Notes: generated by a model from the letters alone, not told the origin. A stretch of DNA of 64,000 nucleotides from Parvibaculum sp039680535 (GCF_039680535.1 NZ_JBDKSS010000005.1:1-64000); one strand, 5' to 3'. Positions 33,646 to 42,626 are shown, numbered from the stretch's first letter. Translations and numbers: made by a program.

Positions 33646-34899
33646 CTAATGCGCGTGCAGCTTTACCGGTAAATGGGTGAACCCGTGAATGAAGTTGGAC
33701 AGCGTCCTCTCGGGCGCGCCGACGACCTCCACCTTGCTGAAGCGCTTCAGGATTTCTTCCCAGATGATCCGCAGTTGCAGTTCCGCCACGCGGTTCCCCA
33801 TGCAGCGATGCACGCCGAAACCGAAGGAAAGATGGTGACGGGAATTCGGGCGATCAATGATGAACTCGTCCGGACGGTCGATCACCTCTTCGTCCCGGTT
33901 TCCCGACATGTACCACATGACGACCTTGTCGCCCTTTCTGATCTTCTTGCCGCCGATTTCGGCGTCCATGAGCGCCGTCCGACGCATATGCGTCAGCGGC
34001 GTCTGCCAGCGGATGATCTCGGGGATCATTTTCGGGATGAGGCCCGGATCGGCCATGAGCTTGCGATATTCCGCCGGGTTCTGATTGAGTGCGAGCACCC
34101 CGCCGCTAATCGAATTGCGCGTGGTGTCGTTGCCGCCGACGATCAGGAGCATCAAGTTCCCGAGAAACTCAAGGAATGGCATGTCCCGCGTCGCCGGCGA
34201 GTGCGCCATCATCGAGATCAGATCGGACTTCGGAGACTCGTTGATGCGTTTGTCCCACAGATCCTTGAAATAGTACGCGCATTCGAGAAGTTCCTCGCGG
34301 CGCTGTTCCCAAGACGAGACCACACCTGTTTCGGGCGTGGCCGTTGCCACGTCCGACCAGCGGGTGAGCCTGCGCCGCTCCTCCCAGGGGAAATCGAACA
34401 ACGTCGCCAGCGTCATCGTCGTCAGCTCGACGGACACCCTGTCGACCCAATCGATCTCTTCGCCGATGGGAAGCGAGTCAAGAATAAGCCCCGCGCGCTC
34501 GCGGATGATGGGCTCCAGCAGAACAAGATTGGACGGTGCAACCGCCGGACTGACCGCCTTGCGCTGCGCATCGTGCTTGGGCGGATCCATCGCAATGAAC
34601 ATCTCGAGTTCAAGTGCGCCCTCACCTGTTTGCATGTCCTGAATGGCGATGCCGCCTATCTTGGCTTCGGAGGAGAACGTCTGGTGGTTCACCTCGACCT
34701 GCATGATGTCGTTGAATTTTGTTACCGACCAGTAGGGGCCGTAGGCGCTCTCGGGGCAATAGTGGACGGGGTCTTCCCGCCGCAGCCGTGCGAAGTAGCT
34801 CCCGATCGTGTCGTTTTGAAAGAGCTTCGGATCGCTGACATCCATCCGAGACAGCGGGACCGTCGAAGCCGGATCGCGCACCAATGTGTCAGTCGTCAT
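33646..34899 (-). CDS. Cytochrome P450, CYP153-like (copy 1)
   Basis: This 417-residue soluble P450 has I-helix GGNDTT (255-260), the E-x-x-R pair in PEIIRWQ, and heme-ligand Cys366 in FGFGVHRCMGN. The blocks MDPPKHDAQRKAVSPAVAP and LFDFPWEERRRLTRWSDVAT match CYP153, whose members hydroxylate alkanes, cycloalkanes and some monoterpenes at primary or ring carbons. GGAGG precedes ATG 34899. It pairs with the ferredoxin gene downstream. A near-consensus CATTATAAT palindrome lies at 34970-34983. It is the most divergent of the three P450s here. Confidence 0.92.
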   Translation of the reverse strand: MTTDTLVRDPASTVPLSRMDVSDPKLFQNDTIGSYFARLRREDPVHYCPESAYGPYWSVTKFNDIMQVEVNHQTFSSEAKIGGIAIQDMQTGEGALELEMFIAMDPPKHDAQRKAVSPAVAPSNLVLLEPIIRERAGLILDSLPIGEEIDWVDRVSVELTTMTLATLFDFPWEERRRLTRWSDVATATPETGVVSSWEQRREELLECAYYFKDLWDKRINESPKSDLISMMAHSPATRDMPFLEFLGNLMLLIVGGNDTTRNSISGGVLALNQNPAEYRKLMADPGLIPKMIPEIIRWQTPLTHMRRTALMDAEIGGKKIRKGDKVVMWYMSGNRDEEVIDRPDEFIIDRPNSRHHLSFGFGVHRCMGNRVAELQLRIIWEEILKRFSKVEVVGAPERTLSNFIHGFTHLPVKLHAH

Positions 34900-34969
34900 C
34901 TCTCTGTCCTCCCGGTCGGCGTCTGTGCGGCATCCACCCGTCACGGCGCATGCAATACCTTTATATTAA

Positions 34970-34983
34970 TTCATTATAATAGA
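34970..34983. promoter_or_regulatory. Copy of the CATTATAATG operator motif
   Basis: TTCATTATAATAGA matches TTCATTATAATGAA at 12 of 14 positions. It lies 71-84 bp upstream of the P450 start at 34899, in the 132-bp gap behind the BVMO gene. The preceding TTATATTAA is AT-rich, as expected of a promoter. Confidence 0.5.
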
Positions 34984-35031
34984 TCATGGACAATTCGATG
35001 TCAAACGCTCTCCATCGCCGCTGCGGTTCCG

Positions 35032-36666
35032 TTAATCCAGGACGAATCCCTCATACCCCCTGGCCGCAGCGGTATTGCACTGGTCCATATAAATGGGCAC
35101 GCCGGGGAAATTCAGAAGCTGCCGCGGCTTTCCCGGAATGTTGGCGCCCATGTACCAGGAATCGGCACGGGGAAAGAGCGTCATGTCGGCTATGGAGTTC
35201 AGGAGCTGTGTCCATCCCTCCTCGGCCTGAGTGGTCGCTTCCATCCGCCACCTGTCATTCTTGCGCATATGCTTGAGGCAATCGACAACCCATTCGCCCT
35301 GCAATTCGGCGCATGTCGGGCCGTTGCAGAATCCAGAGGGACTCTGTGGACCATAAAGAAAAAGCAAGTTCGGGAATCCCGACGTCGCGAAACCGAGATA
35401 AGTGCGCGCGCCTTCGGTCCATTTTTCCTTGAGCGTCACGCCGCCCGTCCCGCGTATATCGATCTGGGTCAACCCGCCGGTCACGGCATCGAACCCCGTC
35501 GCCAGGACAAGCATATCGAGCTCAACCAGCCCATCCGCCGTGCGCACGCCTTCGGGAACTATTTCCGCGATCGGCGTCTCGCGCACATCGACCAGGCTAA
35601 CGTTGTCCTGATTGAACACTTCGTAATACCACTGCTCCAGCGAGGGGCGCTTGACGCCGAAGGGATGCGGCGGCTCCATCGGCGCGAGTTTGTCGGCCAA
35701 TGCCGGATCCTTGATCCGGGCGCGGGTCTTGTCGCGCCAGAAATCGTACATGGTACGGTTTGCTTCCTCATTCGTCAGGATGTCGGCAAATCCACCGATC
35801 CAGTAGTGGAAGCCGCCTTTTTGCCAGAGCTTTTCATAAAGCGCGCGGCGCTCTTCCGGCGGCACTTCCAGCGCGGACCTTTCGTCCCTGAGAATGTCGA
35901 ATCCGCCGAACGTCTCGCGCCGCATGCGGAATATCGCCGGATAATCGGCCTTCATCCGCTGTTGCGTCTCGACGTCGAGCTTGCGCTGCTGCATCGGCAG
36001 GGCGAGGATCGGCGTACGCTGGAACACCGTCAGATGCGCCGCGTCCTTGCTGGCTTCCTGCACCACCTGAACGCCGCTCGCTCCGGTTCCCACGACGCCA
36101 ACCCGCTTGCCCGCGAAGCTAGCGCCTTCCTGCGGCCACAGCGCCGTGTGATGGCACTCACCGGCAAAGCTTTCAAGACCCTTGTAGTTCGGGATATAGG
36201 GTTTGGACGCAAAACCGGCGCAAAGGATGAAGAACCGGGCGCGCACGGTAGCGCCGTCGGTCGTGCTGATAACCCATTCATCGCGCGCCTCGTCGAATTC
36301 CGCCGCGCTGACGCGCGTGCTGAACCTTATGTCCCGGCTCAGGTCGAGTTTTTTGTCAACGTAATGGAAATAGCGGCGCAGCTCATCCCAGGCCGGAAAT
36401 CTTTCGGTCCAGTTCCAGTCGCGCCATAATTCCTCGATCGAGAACTCGTAAATCGGGACATGGGAATCGACTCGCGCGCCGGGATAGCAGTTCCAATACC
36501 AGCAACCGCCCAGATCGGCACCAGCCTCGAACAGGCGAACCTTGAAGCCTTCCTGGCGCAAGCGGTGAAGCTGATAGATGCCGTTGAATCCCGCTCCAAC
36601 AATGAGTGCATCCAATACTTCAGCGTCGTCACTTTCTTGCGTCTGGCCGGATTGTACCCAACTCAT
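35032..36666 (-). CDS. Baeyer-Villiger monooxygenase (type I flavoprotein)
   Basis: This 544-residue flavoprotein has an FAD motif LIVGAGFNGIY (21-31), the Baeyer-Villiger fingerprint F-x-G-x3-H-x3-W-P at 167-178 (FAGECHHTALWP) and an NADPH motif VGTGASG. Type I BVMOs convert ketones to esters or lactones, including cyclohexanone to caprolactone. It starts at ATG 36666 and lies upstream of a CYP153-like P450 on the same strand. A P450 to ketone to lactone sequence is an attractive reading, although the alcohol dehydrogenase for the middle step would be elsewhere (for instance 11440-12534). Confidence 0.92.
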   Translation of the reverse strand: MSWVQSGQTQESDDAEVLDALIVGAGFNGIYQLHRLRQEGFKVRLFEAGADLGGCWYWNCYPGARVDSHVPIYEFSIEELWRDWNWTERFPAWDELRRYFHYVDKKLDLSRDIRFSTRVSAAEFDEARDEWVISTTDGATVRARFFILCAGFASKPYIPNYKGLESFAGECHHTALWPQEGASFAGKRVGVVGTGASGVQVVQEASKDAAHLTVFQRTPILALPMQQRKLDVETQQRMKADYPAIFRMRRETFGGFDILRDERSALEVPPEERRALYEKLWQKGGFHYWIGGFADILTNEEANRTMYDFWRDKTRARIKDPALADKLAPMEPPHPFGVKRPSLEQWYYEVFNQDNVSLVDVRETPIAEIVPEGVRTADGLVELDMLVLATGFDAVTGGLTQIDIRGTGGVTLKEKWTEGARTYLGFATSGFPNLLFLYGPQSPSGFCNGPTCAELQGEWVVDCLKHMRKNDRWRMEATTQAEEGWTQLLNSIADMTLFPRADSWYMGANIPGKPRQLLNFPGVPIYMDQCNTAAARGYEGFVLD

Positions 36667-36824
36667 CGAGATCGCTTCCCTTCATATCCACAGCATGCCG
36701 CCTTGACCGGCTACATTCCCCCCGCCACAATGAGGCGAGGGTCGCTCCAGAATTCACCTTGTCGAAACCATAGTTCAGTCGCCGAGCAATCTTCCTCGCA
36801 GCGCCGGGACCAGAGCTGCGTTGC

Positions 36825-37271
36825 CTATGCGGGCCTTGGATCGCGAATGAGAACAGTCCCCTGCGCCGCACAACAGGCGCGGCCCTCGTTCGTCACATCG
36901 ATGCGAACCACCGCAGTCGATTTTGTCATCGCGATCAGCTCGGCCACCGCTATCACCTTGCCCGAGGATACCGGCGCCAGCAGATTGAGCTTGAATTCCA
37001 TCGTCGCCGCCCACTGTCCTTTCCGCATATGCGGATAGCAAACGCAGCCGAGAACATGGTCGCACATCGCAGCCAGCACCCCGCCATGCATATTTCCGAT
37101 CGGCGTCAACAGCCGGTCTGAGACTTCCATCTCGGCAGTGAGCTTGCCCGGCTCGACATGTGTGATGCGAACCCCCAGAAACTCGGGCAACCCTTTCATT
37201 GAATTGCTGGCGTTTATGAAACCCTGTGCGATTTCCTGGTTGAACTCCGGCAGCTTTGCAACAATTGTCAT
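36825..37271 (-). CDS. PaaI-type hotdog thioesterase
   Basis: This 148-residue single-hotdog protein has the HGGVLAAMCDHVLG motif of PaaI/YbgC-like thioesterases (His-Gly-Gly and Asp). It probably hydrolyses an acyl- or aryl-CoA to free CoA when a pathway stalls. GGAGAAAACGAG precedes ATG 37271; a longer frame to 37304 is not needed. It follows the nitronate-monooxygenase-like gene by 51 bp and precedes the BVMO gene after 158 bp. That 158-bp gap shows no further gene. Confidence 0.87.
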   Translation of the reverse strand: MTIVAKLPEFNQEIAQGFINASNSMKGLPEFLGVRITHVEPGKLTAEMEVSDRLLTPIGNMHGGVLAAMCDHVLGCVCYPHMRKGQWAATMEFKLNLLAPVSSGKVIAVAELIAMTKSTAVVRIDVTNEGRACCAAQGTVLIRDPRPA

Positions 37272-37322
37272 CTCGTTTTCTCCGAAACCTTCAATGGTAC
37301 CCAAGGCGCGCGCAGCCGAGCC

Positions 37323-38456
37323 TTACAGATAGATATTTGCCCTGCCCAGCGAGCTTTCGGCGCTTTTCACGAGATCGGCCATGACTTCCGCAGCCGGCCT
37401 CACCTTGTGAACGAGACCCATGCCCTGCCCCGCGAAACCGGGAGCAATATCTTTCCGCTTTACCGCCGCCGCCGCCGCCAGCACCGGCATCGCAACCATG
37501 GGCTGGAAGGGCATGGGCAGAGGCTCCAGACCTGCCTCGGCAAAAGCCTCGGACCATTTGTTGCGAATGATGCGGGCCGGCTTTCCGGTGACGGTCCGGG
37601 AAACAAGCGTATCGCCGTCACCCGACTCGACAATCGCTTCCTTCTGGAAATCCTCGATGCCGGCCTCATCGGTCGCGAGAAACGCCGTACCGATCCAGGC
37701 GCCTTCGGCGCCGAGCATCATTGCAGCTGCGATGCCGCGCCCGTCGGAAATGCCGCCCGCGCCGAGTACGGGAATGCGACCCGCAATCGCATCGACAACC
37801 TGCGGGATGAGCGCCATCGTTCCGATGGGTGAATTGTGCCCGCCCCCGTCATGGCCCTGCGCGACGATCAGATCGATGCCGGAATTGACCACCTGCAGGG
37901 CATGCTTCACCGCGCCGACGACCGCCATCACCTTGGTGCCGTTGGCGTGGAGCCGATCAAGCCAAGGCCCCGGATTGCCCAGACCCGCCGCATAGACAGG
38001 AACCCGCTCCTCAACCACAACTTCCATTTGCGCTTCGAAGAATTCTTTCGAAAACAGCGGTGCGGTCGATTTGGACGAACGGTGAGCTTCCTCGGATTCC
38101 CGCGCCCTGGATTTCAGCGGCGGTATGTTTTCCTTCTTCATGAAATCTTGCGCGAATTTCTGGTACTCAGGCAGCAAATCCATCGGAGACGGACCAGCCT
38201 TGCCCTTGTAGGCTTCCCTGCGCACCGAGGCTGGCAGCAGGGTGTCCACACCAAACGGCTTGTCCGTCAACGATCGTGTTTCACGAATCCATTCGCGCAA
38301 CTGATCGGGAGAACAAGCAGCCGCGCCAAGCACACCGAGGCCACCCGCATTCGATACCGCCGCCGCAAGCCGTGGAACGCTCGCGCCACCCATACCGGCC
38401 AGCAAGATCGGGTATTTAATACCCAGAATATCACATACTCGGCTATGCAGAGTCAT
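37323..38456 (-). CDS. Nitronate monooxygenase-family FMN protein
   Basis: This 377-residue TIM-barrel FMN protein has KYPILLAGMGG near the start, QGHDGGGHNSPIGTMALIPQ and LGAGGISDGRGIAAAMMLGAEGAWIGTAF. It belongs to the NMO/2-nitropropane-dioxygenase and enoyl-reductase-like group. In beta-oxidation clusters such proteins are often annotated this way without known activity, and some are enoyl-ACP/CoA reductase relatives. GGGAGGTTAGCT precedes ATG 38456. The perfect palindrome at 38494-38509 lies just upstream, so it probably has its own promoter. Confidence 0.86.
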   Translation of the reverse strand: MTLHSRVCDILGIKYPILLAGMGGASVPRLAAAVSNAGGLGVLGAAACSPDQLREWIRETRSLTDKPFGVDTLLPASVRREAYKGKAGPSPMDLLPEYQKFAQDFMKKENIPPLKSRARESEEAHRSSKSTAPLFSKEFFEAQMEVVVEERVPVYAAGLGNPGPWLDRLHANGTKVMAVVGAVKHALQVVNSGIDLIVAQGHDGGGHNSPIGTMALIPQVVDAIAGRIPVLGAGGISDGRGIAAAMMLGAEGAWIGTAFLATDEAGIEDFQKEAIVESGDGDTLVSRTVTGKPARIIRNKWSEAFAEAGLEPLPMPFQPMVAMPVLAAAAAVKRKDIAPGFAGQGMGLVHKVRPAAEVMADLVKSAESSLGRANIYL

Positions 38457-38493
38457 AGCTAACCTCCCATCAGGCGGCTTCATTGGCCGCGTT

Positions 38494-38509
38494 ATTTATG
38501 ATCATAAAT
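38494..38509. promoter_or_regulatory. 16-bp perfect palindrome, operator candidate
   Basis: ATTTATGATCATAAAT is a perfect palindrome 38-53 bp upstream of the gene starting at 38456 and just downstream of the GntR gene end (38572). It differs from the CATTATAATG family but shares its AT-rich, short-armed character. A FadR-type GntR or a TetR protein could bind it. Confidence 0.55.
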
Positions 38510-38571
38510 TATCGATGTCCGGGGAGCGGCGCAAGTGTCGCAAAAACGACGTTGGCATCGCGAACACTCGC

Positions 38572-39375
38572 CTAGGATTTCCGTCGGGGAACCCGCGGCA
38601 TGCTCAGGTCGTCAGCATCCTGCCAACGCACGATTTTGGACATGATTTCGGGATGACGAGCTTCCAGATACTTGTCGGATCGGCTTAGGAACCGGGACAT
38701 TTCGGTGAAAGCGAGGTCTGGATTGCGATCTTCAATCGCCTTGAGAAGCCGCCCGTACGCCTTTATCTGATAGTCGCGCTCACCCTCCGTATAAGTTATG
38801 CCAACTTCCGATGCATTCGTGATGTTGTGAAGCGAACCGATCAAGAATCCGATCAAGGGATTGCCGGACGCCCAGGCAAGCAGGTCGTGAAAACGCCTGT
38901 TCTCCTCCGCATAGGAGTCACAAGAAACAGACAACGTCTTCAGTTTGGCCAATGACGTATTCAGCTTGTCGATATCCTCATCGGACGCGCGCTCTGCCGC
39001 AAGCGACGCCATGGTCGGGCCCATCGCTTGCCTCACTTCAATCAGCGAACGGAACGTTGTGCCGAGAAACTGGAGCAGCAACGCCATCGTGCTGGCAAAA
39101 TCTTTCGGCCGCGGCTCCTGAACGATCGGCCCGCCGCCAGGACCGGGCCGCAGGAAAATGATGCCCTGCAATTCGAGAAACCTGAGCGCCTCTCGCAAGG
39201 TCGCGCGGGCCACTCCATACCGCACGAGCATTTCCTGTTCGGGCAGCAAGCGATCTCCGATCTCGGCGCCTTGCTGCTCGATGTCTTCGACGATCCGCCG
39301 CGCAACTGTGAGGGCACGCTTGCCGGACCCTTTCGGAAACCGGTTGGTTCGTGAAATGGACACGGGCGCTTTCAT
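38572..39375 (-). CDS. GntR-family (FadR subfamily) transcriptional regulator
   Basis: This 267-residue regulator has an N-terminal winged helix (LLPEQEMLVRYGVARATLREALRFLELQGIIFLRPGPGGG) and an all-helical FadR/FCD-type ligand domain. FCD-domain regulators bind carboxylic acids or acyl-CoA-like effectors. ATG 39375 is chosen over TTG 39390. It is divergent from the hydrolase gene at 39539. The gap carries TTCATCATAATGGA (39483-39496), which matches the motif upstream of two ACAD or CoA-ligase genes and a P450. I propose it as the regulator of that dispersed set. Confidence 0.88.
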   Translation of the reverse strand: MKAPVSISRTNRFPKGSGKRALTVARRIVEDIEQQGAEIGDRLLPEQEMLVRYGVARATLREALRFLELQGIIFLRPGPGGGPIVQEPRPKDFASTMALLLQFLGTTFRSLIEVRQAMGPTMASLAAERASDEDIDKLNTSLAKLKTLSVSCDSYAEENRRFHDLLAWASGNPLIGFLIGSLHNITNASEVGITYTEGERDYQIKAYGRLLKAIEDRNPDLAFTEMSRFLSRSDKYLEARHPEIMSKIVRWQDADDLSMPRVPRRKS

Positions 39376-39482
39376 TTCAGATACCCACAATCTTCGTTTT
39401 CAAGGCCAATCGCCTCCAATCGAGGAACGGCTGGGAGAACCCGCCTACAACACCATCGTCCGCGTTTGCAACACGCCGTCAA

Positions 39483-39496
39483 TTCATCATAATGGA
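39483..39496. promoter_or_regulatory. Copy of the CATTATAATG operator motif next to the GntR gene
   Basis: TTCATCATAATGGA matches TTCATTATAATGAA at 12 of 14 positions. It sits in the divergent gap between the GntR gene (start 39375) and the hydrolase gene (start 39539), a typical place for an autoregulatory site. Confidence 0.5.
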
Positions 39497-39538
39497 TCCT
39501 AACTTTAGTACACATACGAAACTATTGGAATAAAGCAT

Positions 39539-40417
39539 ATGACGTCCGCAAACCGGACCTTGTTCACCCTTGTCCAGAATCTCAAAATCGCGGCGGAGGC
39601 ATTCGGTCCCGACCAGGGGCGTCCGGTTCTGCTCGCCCATGGCGGCGGGCAGACACGCCATGCATGGCAAGCCTGCGGTAAAATGTTGGGGGAAAACGGT
39701 TATTACGCCCTCGCCGTCGATTTGCGCGGGCACGGCGAAAGCGACTGGTCTCCGGACGGAGACTACAGAATGGAGCGTTTCGCGGAAGATCTCCTCGACA
39801 TCGCGGACGGCTTCCGCGTGCCTCCCGTCCTGGTCGGCGCGTCTCTCGGCGGCATCGCGGGCATGATCGCGCAGGGAGAATATGCGAAGGCCGGACGGCG
39901 CGGATTTGCGGCGCTGATCCTCGTCGACATCACCCCTCAGATGAACATGGAGGGGGTTCAAAAAATTCTCGGATTCATGTCGGCGAATCTGGAAGAAGGC
40001 TTCGCCTCGCTTGAGGAAGCAGCCGATACGATCTCGCGCTACATGCCCGGCCGGACTCGCCCCAAAGACCTGAGCGGACTGGCGAAGAACCTTCGCCTCA
40101 AGGAAAACGGCCGCTACTACTGGCATTGGGACCCGCGTTTCATCACCGGCACGCAAAAGCCACAAGGCAGCCGCGAACCCGAGCGCCTCGAAATAGCGGC
40201 GCGTTCCCTGAAAATACCTACGCTCCTCGTCCGGGGCCGCGACAGCGACCTCGTGACGGTCGAAGCGGCGCGGCAATTCGCCGAAATTGTCCCTCATTCC
40301 GAGTTTGTCGATGTCGCAAATGCGGGCCATATGGTAGCGGGCGACAAGAACGACATATTTACAAGCGCCGTTCTGGATTTTCTGACGCGAATGGCACCCG
40401 CCGCGAGCACATCGTAG
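39539..40417 (+). CDS. Alpha/beta hydrolase
   Basis: This 292-residue hydrolase has the oxyanion region LLAHGGGQTRHAW, the nucleophile elbow LVGASLGGIAG (G-A-S-L-G), a probable acid in RGRDSDLVT and a His in ANAGHMVAGDKND. It resembles the esterase/meta-cleavage-hydrolase group. It begins a short plus-strand run with the crotonase gene 90 bp later. Possible substrates are a lactone, an ester or a ring-cleavage product; no choice is possible from the sequence. The motif at 39483-39496 lies 43-56 bp upstream of the start. Confidence 0.87.
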   Translation: MTSANRTLFTLVQNLKIAAEAFGPDQGRPVLLAHGGGQTRHAWQACGKMLGENGYYALAVDLRGHGESDWSPDGDYRMERFAEDLLDIADGFRVPPVLVGASLGGIAGMIAQGEYAKAGRRGFAALILVDITPQMNMEGVQKILGFMSANLEEGFASLEEAADTISRYMPGRTRPKDLSGLAKNLRLKENGRYYWHWDPRFITGTQKPQGSREPERLEIAARSLKIPTLLVRGRDSDLVTVEAARQFAEIVPHSEFVDVANAGHMVAGDKNDIFTSAVLDFLTRMAPAASTS

Positions 40418-40506
40418 CCAGCCCAGGCGGGTTCATTCACGCTTGTGCGTCTTCGACAGATGAAGACGCATAAAAAAAAGATCGAGAAGAGGAAGGGAGA
40501 AAGCCT

Positions 40507-41247
40507 ATGTCGAATCTGGTTCTTCGCAAGGACAGCGGGCGCATTTGCACGCTGACACTCAACCGTCCGGAAACCTTGAACGCACTCAATGTCCCTCTGT
40601 TCGAAGAATTGCGCGGGCATGTCGATACGCTTCGCGGACAGGTTCACGAGGTGGCATGCGTCATCATCACGGGCGCGGGCAAGGCTTTTTCAGCCGGCCA
40701 CGATCTGAAGGACATCCAGAAAGGCGAGCGCCCGCCGGAGCCGCATTTCCAGGCGAAGACCATTCAGGCGCTAGCCGAACTGCCGCAACCGGTCGTCGCC
40801 TGCGTCCGCGGGCATTGCTACACCGGCGGACTCGAGCTTGCGCTCGCGGCCGACATCATCATCGCCGCGCGCTCCGCCAAGTTCGGCGACACGCACAGCA
40901 AGTGGGGGCTGAGCCCGCTCTGGGGCATGACGCAAAGACTGCCGCGTCGCGTCGGGCTGTCGAAGGCCAAGCAGATGATGTTTACTTCCGATATTTTCGC
41001 GGCGGAGGCGGCCGAGCGCATGGGACTGGTCGACATTTGTGTCGACGATGCCGAACTGGAACAGGCGACAAACGACCTTGCTCAGCGTATCGCCGCCAAT
41101 TCGACCTACAGCAATCAGGTCAACAAAGGCCTGCTGGGCGCGACCGACGGCATGACCGTCCAGGCAGGGCTAGCCTACGAACTCGCGCACAGCCCCGGCG
41201 CCTGTTTTGACGCGCGCGAACGGGTCGCCTCATTCGGAAAAAAATGA
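40507..41247 (+). CDS. Crotonase-family protein with His at the second catalytic position
   Basis: This 246-residue crotonase has the oxyanion segment GAGKAFSAGHDLKD (57-70). The first glutamate is present as Glu110 in GGLELAL, but the position 20 residues later, Glu164 in rat hydratase, is His130 (GDTHSKWG). Plain hydration is therefore doubtful; isomerase, hydrolase or lyase chemistry is possible. AAGGGAGAAAGCCT precedes the ATG. It follows the hydrolase gene and converges with the P450 gene ending at 41315. The intervening 67 bp hold only a weak CCACCC/GGGTGG pairing. Confidence 0.86.
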   Translation: MSNLVLRKDSGRICTLTLNRPETLNALNVPLFEELRGHVDTLRGQVHEVACVIITGAGKAFSAGHDLKDIQKGERPPEPHFQAKTIQALAELPQPVVACVRGHCYTGGLELALAADIIIAARSAKFGDTHSKWGLSPLWGMTQRLPRRVGLSKAKQMMFTSDIFAAEAAERMGLVDICVDDAELEQATNDLAQRIAANSTYSNQVNKGLLGATDGMTVQAGLAYELAHSPGACFDARERVASFGKK

Positions 41248-41314
41248 CGGTGGGCCACCCGCCGCGCCGCCAATGACCTTGTCGACGGGTGGAAGTTTTC
41301 ATCCGTCTCCAGGT

Positions 41315-42580
41315 TCAGCCCGGGATTCTTACCGGCAAGGCCTCATAGCCCTTGATGAAGTTGGAAAAGACCCGCCTTGGTTCGCCAACCACTTCGATCG
41401 GCCTGTCGGGCCAGCGCTTCAGGATTTCTTCCCAGACGATGCGGAGTTGCATTTCCGCCAGCCGGTTGCCGACGCAGCGATGGATGCCGAAGCCGAAGGA
41501 GAGATGTTGACGCGGCCTTGGACGATCGATGATGAAGCGGTTCGGCTCGTCGATCGCCTCCTCGTCCCGGTTGCCGGAGACGTACCACATGACAACCCTG
41601 TCGCCCTTCTTGATCTGCTTGCCGGCCAACTCCGTATCTTGGAGCGCGGTGCGGCGCATATGGGTGAGCGGCGTCTGCCAACGGATGATTTCCGGGATCA
41701 TGGTTTCGACGAGCGCCGGATTTTCGCGCAGCTTCCTGTATTGATCCGGGTTCTCGTGGAGCGCGAGCAGGCCGCCGGTGAGCGAATTGCGGGTCGTGTC
41801 GTTGCCGCCGACGATCAGCAGAATGACATTTCCCAAATACTCCATCGGACTCATATTCTTGGTGGACTCACCCTGGGCCAACATGGTGATGAGATCGCCG
41901 CCCGGTTCGGTTGCGTTGACACGCAGGTTCCACAACTCGGTGAAATAGGCGGCGCATTCGAGAAGCTCCGCTTCGCGGGCCGCCTCGCCTTCCGGTGTCT
42001 TGAAGGCTTCCTCCGAGGTTGCGACGTCAGACCAGCGGGTGAGTTTCCGGCGTTCTTCCCAAGGGAAGTCGAACAGGGTGGCGAGCATCTGCGTGGTCAG
42101 CTCGATCGACACGCGATCGACCCAGTTAAACGTCTCGTTGACCGGAAGCGAATCGAGAATCTTGCCGGCGCGCTCGCGGATCGTGCCTTCGAGTTTTGCT
42201 AGATTTCCGGGCGCGACAATCGGGCTCACCACCTTGCGCTGCGCGTCGTGCTTCGGGGGGTCCATTGCGATGAACATCGGAAGCTTCAGACCTGCGTTAT
42301 TGTCACGAATCGTAATGCCGCCCTGCTCGACGTCGGACGAATAGATGCCATGGTTGGTCTCCACTTGCATGATGTCCTTGTACTTCGTCACGGACCAGAA
42401 AGGTCCATAGGCGCTTTCCGCACAATAATGCACGGGATCCTCGCGACGCAGCCGTTCGAAATACGGCCACATCCGATCGGACCTGAAGAGCTCCGGATCG
42501 CTGACATTGATTTTGTCGAGCGGAATGGCATATGGATCGTCCAGGGACCGGACGCGCTCGGCTACGTTCATGCTGCTCAT
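41315..42580 (-). CDS. Cytochrome P450, CYP153-like (copy 2)
   Basis: This 421-residue P450 aligns without gaps with the copy at 52075-53340, indicating recent duplication. It has I-helix GGNDTT, the E-x-x-R pair in PEIIRWQ and heme Cys369 in FGFGIHRCVGN. The MDPPKHDAQRKVVSPIVAP and DFPWEERRKLTRWSDVAT blocks are CYP153-like. Expected role: hydroxylation of an alkyl chain or ring carbon, with electrons from a ferredoxin such as that at 33211. It lies 46 bp downstream of the LLM oxidoreductase gene on the same strand, so it may be the last gene of the badH-badI operon. Confidence 0.92.
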   Translation of the reverse strand: MSSMNVAERVRSLDDPYAIPLDKINVSDPELFRSDRMWPYFERLRREDPVHYCAESAYGPFWSVTKYKDIMQVETNHGIYSSDVEQGGITIRDNNAGLKLPMFIAMDPPKHDAQRKVVSPIVAPGNLAKLEGTIRERAGKILDSLPVNETFNWVDRVSIELTTQMLATLFDFPWEERRKLTRWSDVATSEEAFKTPEGEAAREAELLECAAYFTELWNLRVNATEPGGDLITMLAQGESTKNMSPMEYLGNVILLIVGGNDTTRNSLTGGLLALHENPDQYRKLRENPALVETMIPEIIRWQTPLTHMRRTALQDTELAGKQIKKGDRVVMWYVSGNRDEEAIDEPNRFIIDRPRPRQHLSFGFGIHRCVGNRLAEMQLRIVWEEILKRWPDRPIEVVGEPRRVFSNFIKGYEALPVRIPG

Positions 42581-42626
42581 GGTCTTATCCTCGTTTGTGG
42601 ACGAATATTCACCGATGCAACCACTC

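Noticed and set aside
33673..36429. 918-codon plus-strand open frame
   Set aside because: It runs antisense through a P450 and a Baeyer-Villiger monooxygenase gene. Long antisense frames are common in GC-rich DNA, and the peptide is low in family-like motifs.
41248..41314. Terminator between the convergent crotonase and P450 genes
   Set aside because: CCACCC and GGGTGG can pair, but the loop is long and no T-run follows on either strand.
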